Shown here one piece after another: positions 61,301-64,000 of a DNA stretch of 64,000 nt; the first letter of the stretch is position 1, and each line of letters starts with the position of its first letter. A program made the position numbers and the translations under genes. The notes beneath the pieces were generated by a model. That model searched no databases. It had not been told where the DNA came from and was given only the letters and a program-made list of their open reading frames with translations. Source of the DNA: Entamoeba invadens IP1 (Eukaryota; Evosea; Mastigamoebida; Endamoebidae); NCBI RefSeq assembly GCF_000330505.1, contig NW_004191777.1:464316-528315 (forward strand), written 5' to 3'.

Positions 61301-62402
61301 GTATACACGAGAATACAACGACATTGTTTCAAGTAGTAAAAATGTCCAAAGTGAGTGGAGGCGCGTTATTCATTCGCAGAGGTTCAAGGAGTTGGAATGC
61401 TATTCGTGTGAGGCGGAAGGCATCTTGCGGGGTGTTTTAGTTCGCCAAGAAGTCACAAAGCCGTTAGAAGAGCATTATATGAGGTGTAAATACCTTCGTG
61501 AAGTTGAGAAAGAGTCGAAACCCGTTCAAGGCATATGTCGAGCTTTAATTGTGAAATATGGATTGGATTTGGACGACGAAGTTCTTCAATCGTTGTCATA
61601 CTCATGTGATTTGTATCGTGTGATGCACTCGGAGAAGATGGAGCCACGAGAACCTAAAAGAAAGGTTTCCGAAAGCCCCACAAAGATGTTACAAAGTCCA
61701 TCGCAACGGATTCTGCCCCAAGAGATTGTAGTGAATTCGATCTTTTTAAATAAAACCACACGAATGTCGTTTGGAGGGAAGGAGAGTAACAGTGGTAAGT
61801 TGTATGAATATCTGAGAACGTCGAAGAGAAGCATCTTAGAGATTGCGTTTTCTAATATTCGGATGATCGAAAGGAGGCGACTTGAAGAAGTACAGATTGG
61901 TACGAAACAACTATACGAACAAATTCGAAAGAGCGGATGGTTCAGAGTGATGTTTGTGAAGTACAATTGTGTGAGACATATACTCGACTTATTGAAAGCA
62001 TCAAATAAGTCCCCACCATTTTTGGAAATGGTGGAGAAGGTGTGCGTCATGTTACTCATTCTGTTCAACGACAACGCTTCGTATCAAGAGTTTAAAAATG
62101 GAGACATCGAGAACGTGGTAGAGGTTATCGGAGAAATAATGAGGAAGTACACTGAAATCAGAATTCTTGCGGAAGCCACTAAACTGATGATGAGAATTGC
62201 TACAATGAAGCCACATACAAAGGAATTGATGAAGGAACTCTGTGCAAGACTCACGAACAAAATGAAAGAAATTGAAACGAAAGAGAAGTTGGAAATCAAA
62301 CGAGGCAACGAACTCAGTAAGATCACTAAAAAGGAATTTATCTATGAGCCTGCGTCGTCGTATTTAAAACAACTCATCACAAAGGTGTTGGGGAAGCAAT
62401 AA
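58311..62402 (+). CDS. ASPM/abnormal-spindle-like protein with IQ-type repeats
   Basis: 1363-aa single-exon gene. Residues about 200-400 resemble two degenerate calponin-homology domains (IELGVLGNYLSGERKDVEVD, then LYLPYLYILCYYLKIDVP). From about residue 500 to 1090 there are roughly two dozen repeats of 23-24 residues centred on VQSV-R (for example LQSVIRRNLFSRHFENV, VQSVLRRVLVKDFYD, VQSIIRAISVDSF), matching the IQ-motif spacing of ASPM. The Ile-Gln core has become Val-Gln. Residues about 1180-1340 are armadillo/HEAT-like helices. ASPM sits at spindle poles and binds calmodulin and microtubule minus ends. Other IQ proteins (IQGAP, myosin) lack this domain order. Confidence 0.7.
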   Translation: MDVRVKPTTLADLDEEHVLQETVQTELNKMYLLKEPDEVVMSNTVAIKATVQQYASEVDKVMEHVAKIFLKRFKMKTSFYDRYGETHRLDMLRQFVCYSRCYRELAPYQLDNAKELYMKVFKNYDCTEVKCVNGVCFVLKYMMLFDLLRRNRVVGNVRLFRSLSKFVSSADLVKEVLEMVFDSTNGIFDALINVGYIVKERQYPQYCTPYTCKNISDLMATGIELGVLGNYLSGERKDVEVDIVKNLNMAPDAKQTIKNLNVIVGMMTKLGMPFSINGVQFFDYMLFRREPITLSSFLFQFLLTFKSVLCVPIHVVSNEISKICGSKITLNTTKGMFEKWANAIASYYGKTFSIADYQLYLPYLYILCYYLKIDVPKIKQHTDTAKTRKEVAKEMKEMLETLHAPTNLFSEGSDFVGNNQYVTSVLSFLFFYTQKSTLVDCAANSLISALRHFVERKRMEERRKKVSAIFGCVTVMEGCIKTKYFDEVVNGTVLVQNLGQQLVYEETVSATQDVQSCMKKTLFERRLKGVTNNVEDTQSVFREVLYTRDFDGLLQANQNVQAVGKEGIQHRKYLNENWCSTEVQSVYRMLLWKTFLNAMNDNATHVQTISRRMGDAIDFERIIRASQSFQAVFRSNEAKNSFELEKQIATGLQSVIRRNLFSRHFENVVFNMKLVQSVAREENEKMRFEEIVEASVNTASSMGKLLHSSDFKLMRIVTPYVQSSLRGKTLSYDIGRLVKEVKEVQSVLRRVLVKDFYDEQNFCSVDSQANCRCVMENHDYLESSLSQVFASSEIRRFVAERKYNAIVERSAYLQLVMRSECQKVSFRDLCLFSEYTEGLFRGICHKNEFNEFDNASGEVSSVIRTLEMKLYYQLQRKMSEAIQSVIRRNRWSNSYNTVIHNVLEPQNALKSVVYTCWFKEAMTGINFIQRRGKYYDIVNSVVDVQSIIRAISVDSFNKRYSNTKNVENVMRGTTLCENFKSQLEGIKNASKCSKSVLYTREYNDIVSSSKNVQSEWRRVIHSQRFKELECYSCEAEGILRGVLVRQEVTKPLEEHYMRCKYLREVEKESKPVQGICRALIVKYGLDLDDEVLQSLSYSCDLYRVMHSEKMEPREPKRKVSESPTKMLQSPSQRILPQEIVVNSIFLNKTTRMSFGGKESNSGKLYEYLRTSKRSILEIAFSNIRMIERRRLEEVQIGTKQLYEQIRKSGWFRVMFVKYNCVRHILDLLKASNKSPPFLEMVEKVCVMLLILFNDNASYQEFKNGDIENVVEVIGEIMRKYTEIRILAEATKLMMRIATMKPHTKELMKELCARLTNKMKEIETKEKLEIKRGNELSKITKKEFIYEPASSYLKQLITKVLGKQ

Positions 62403-62466
62403 CATTTCTTTTTTTGAATTGTTATAAGTTGGGTTGAAATAATTGTTTTACCATTTTTTTCATTAA

Positions 62467-63468
62467 CCGGCCGACACGGACACCTCTGTGCCGGCAACAA
62501 GGACATGGTTCGTTTTTACGAACCATTTCATTCCCCCTTTCTAAAAATAAACAAAACAATCACTTAAATCGAACACATGACGATCCAAAATTCCAGTAAT
62601 TTTTTTCTTTTAAAAGAAAAAACACTTCTTTCGCTCGAAGACCCAATTGACTGATTATTTTTATTTCAGATCAATAAAACACTGAAAAAGAAAAATAATG
62701 GGTGCCAGTGTTAATTTAATGGTTTATAATATGGTTAATAATACAATTTGAATAGTAAAATAATACTTGTAAAAACAACACATAAATAATTATCATAATA
62801 TGAACAAAAAAAAAAAGTAACCACAAAATAACCATATAATATTATAAATATAAAACCATATAAGTCTAAGTGCTTTAAACGAATGTGTGTACTTGGAAAG
62901 CCGTCGGTATTCATTGAATGTGTTAGCTGAGCAAAAGGAGTTGTTATGAATTGATTTCTGGTTGTCGCGAAAATAATAATCAATTCTCGCGAATATTACC
63001 AAAACAAATAATTATTTTTCTGACAAATAAATGAACATAAAGCAAAAAGTAAGTCGACTAATTGTATAGTAACTTTATTATTATTTTTGAGAATGATTTT
63101 TTGTTGGTTTTAAATAGATTACTTAAATAGTTAAACTTACTATTAAAATAATGTATTTAATCATTGATAAACTATATTGTAAAACTATAATTTTGTATCC
63201 TATTAAATTTTCAAATGAATTAAAAATTATTATTGTTTGACAAAAAAAATAAAATTCACAATAAAAACACCAAAGAGTCGGGAAAAGATGAACAAAAAAA
63301 AGAAATAACACAAGAAGAAAAATAATACAACACAAAAAGAGTTCGTTTCAATGATAAAAAAATTGTATTAAAATAAGAAAATTGTTTCATGATTGGTAAA
63401 ACTATGTGGCAAATTGCCGAGATTTCAAAATTTGGTTTGTTTTTACGAACCATGTTCTTGTCGGCCGG
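62467..63468. mobile_element. piggyBac-like MITE, 1002 bp
   Basis: TTAA at 62463-62466 and 63469-63472 flank terminal inverted repeats CCGGCCGACA (62467-62476) and its complement (63459-63468). The similarity continues: ACAAGGACATGGTTCGT in the left arm after a 20-base insertion versus ACAAGAACATGGTTCGT from the right end. TTAA target duplication is the hallmark of piggyBac. Hairpins follow each end. The 1-kb interior is AT-rich without a transposase frame, so it is non-autonomous. It lies just past the ASPM-like gene. Confidence 0.85.
62503..62526. repeat. Subterminal hairpin in the left arm of the piggyBac-like element
   Basis: ATGGTTCGT-TTT-ACGAACCAT forms a 9-bp stem. The right arm keeps an imperfect version near 63434-63452 (TGGTTTGT...ACGAACCA). 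Confidence 0.7.
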
Positions 63469-63472
63469 TTAA

Positions 63473-63831
63473 ACAAGTCATTTTTATTATTACACAAATA
63501 ATAATATAATAATAATAATAATTATATTACAACAACACTCCCACAAATATTTACAATCGAATGACAATGAATGTTAATTATTAAATGCAAACTTTTTAAA
63601 AATAAACAAGACATTAATTTGACAACTTGACAATTATAACATTTACTTTTGTTTATGATTTATTATTATCACATGTTTGTTTGTGTTTTAAATAACAATT
63701 TACAATAATCAATAAGTCACCTCTTTTTTTGACAAACAATTTGTTATTTGTAATTTACATTAAAATTGTTTCAACATTTGTGAACAATTCTGAAAAAAGA
63801 ATAAAAACAGTCACATTGATCAATTAAAACA
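63473..63831. other. AT-rich intergenic region
   Basis: 360 bases between the MITE and the last gene. It includes an AATAAT repeat near 63500; nothing else was recognised. Confidence 0.55.
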
Positions 63832-64000
63832 TCAGTTTGATTCACTAGAAGAGGACTTTTCAGGTGACTTTTCGGTGTTATTTGTTGGAGAATCAACTTT
63901 GACTTCGACTTCTTGTTTTTCAGTGTTTTGGTCATTGTTCTGTGGTGGTGACTGCATTTCTTCTTCGTCGATTTTATTATCAATTTTGTCGCGTTTACTA
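63832..64000 (-). CDS. C-terminal end of a gene entering from the right (partial)
   Basis: On the - strand a frame is open from the window edge to TGA at 63832-63834. It encodes at least 55 residues, very rich in Lys, Asp, Glu, Asn, Pro and Ser (KIDNKIDEEEMQSPPQNN and NTEKSPEKSSSSESN). The composition is that of an unstructured acidic tail. The GC content is above the flank, supporting coding. The rest of the gene is outside the window, so no function can be given. Confidence 0.6.
   Translation of the reverse strand, partial: SKRDKIDNKIDEEEMQSPPQNNDQNTEKQEVEVKVDSPTNNTEKSPEKSSSSESN

Noticed and set aside
62735..63453. Several short - strand frames inside the piggyBac-like element
   Set aside because: They are Tyr/Phe/Ile-rich, as expected from AT-rich noncoding DNA, and lack piggyBac transposase motifs.
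1..64000. CRISPR arrays, rRNA genes, bacterial operons, Shine-Dalgarno sites
   Set aside because: None is present; the splicing signals, gene families and lone tRNA are eukaryotic.

Overview
The window looks like a contig from an Entamoeba nuclear genome. It is AT-rich and gene-dense, most genes are single-exon, and 5' leaders appear very short. The few introns are short (41-107 bp) and mostly start GTTTGT. A sequence resembling the Entamoeba initiator (AAAATTCA) sits just before the ATG at 7526. Remnants of three different DNA-transposon superfamilies (Tc1/mariner-pogo, hAT-like, piggyBac-like) favour a species rich in DNA transposons, such as the reptile parasite E. invadens, over E. histolytica. 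The species call is inference. Two 100-base N runs (37480-37579, 53439-53538) mark scaffold gaps.

Layout. 1-17 kb: an unrecognised 656-aa protein, a PH-domain protein, a small membrane-anchored protein, a TBC-domain Rab GAP, a DCAF1-like protein with a C-terminal second exon, an LRR-like/SPRY protein, tRNA-Gly(UCC), a divergent HSP70 and a small hypothetical gene. 17.7-20.9 kb: a nearly intact 2.18-kb pogo/mariner element whose transposase has one in-frame stop. A 1.04-kb hAT-like non-autonomous element has inserted exactly at its right end. 21-31 kb: a polytopic membrane protein, an NCLX-type cation/Ca2+ exchanger, an importin-7/8-like karyopherin, NOP58, a spliced CK2 beta subunit, a helical unknown and ribosomal protein uL2 (RPL8). 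32-40 kb: a spliced isochorismatase-fold hydrolase, a TVP23-like Golgi protein, a three-exon HIT zinc-finger protein, a membrane-anchored papain-type protease, a small charged protein, a FYVE-like protein broken by an N gap and a CPBP/Rce1-like membrane protease. 40-52 kb: ubiquitin E1, a three-exon NAP/SET protein, a C2 plus TLDc-like protein, an LCAT-like lipase, an ATG10-like E2, an LRR-like protein and a degenerate Rab-like GTPase. 52-64 kb: a small hypothetical gene, another LRR-like protein, a secreted CxxC-rich protein, an ASPM-like spindle protein, a 1.0-kb piggyBac-like MITE and the tail of one further gene.

There are no operons. Neighbours lie tens to hundreds of bases apart in all orientations. 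Themes recur: ubiquitin and ubiquitin-like conjugation (E1, ATG10-like, DCAF1-like), nucleolar and ribosomal functions (NOP58, uL2, HIT finger, importin), vesicle traffic (TBC, TVP23, Rab-like GTPase, FYVE-like). The main added value here is splicing: eight gene models (seven multi-exon plus one tentative) were rebuilt by joining reading frames across phase-compatible introns. This turned unrecognisable fragments into CK2 beta, NAP/SET, HIT-finger and isochorismatase-family genes.
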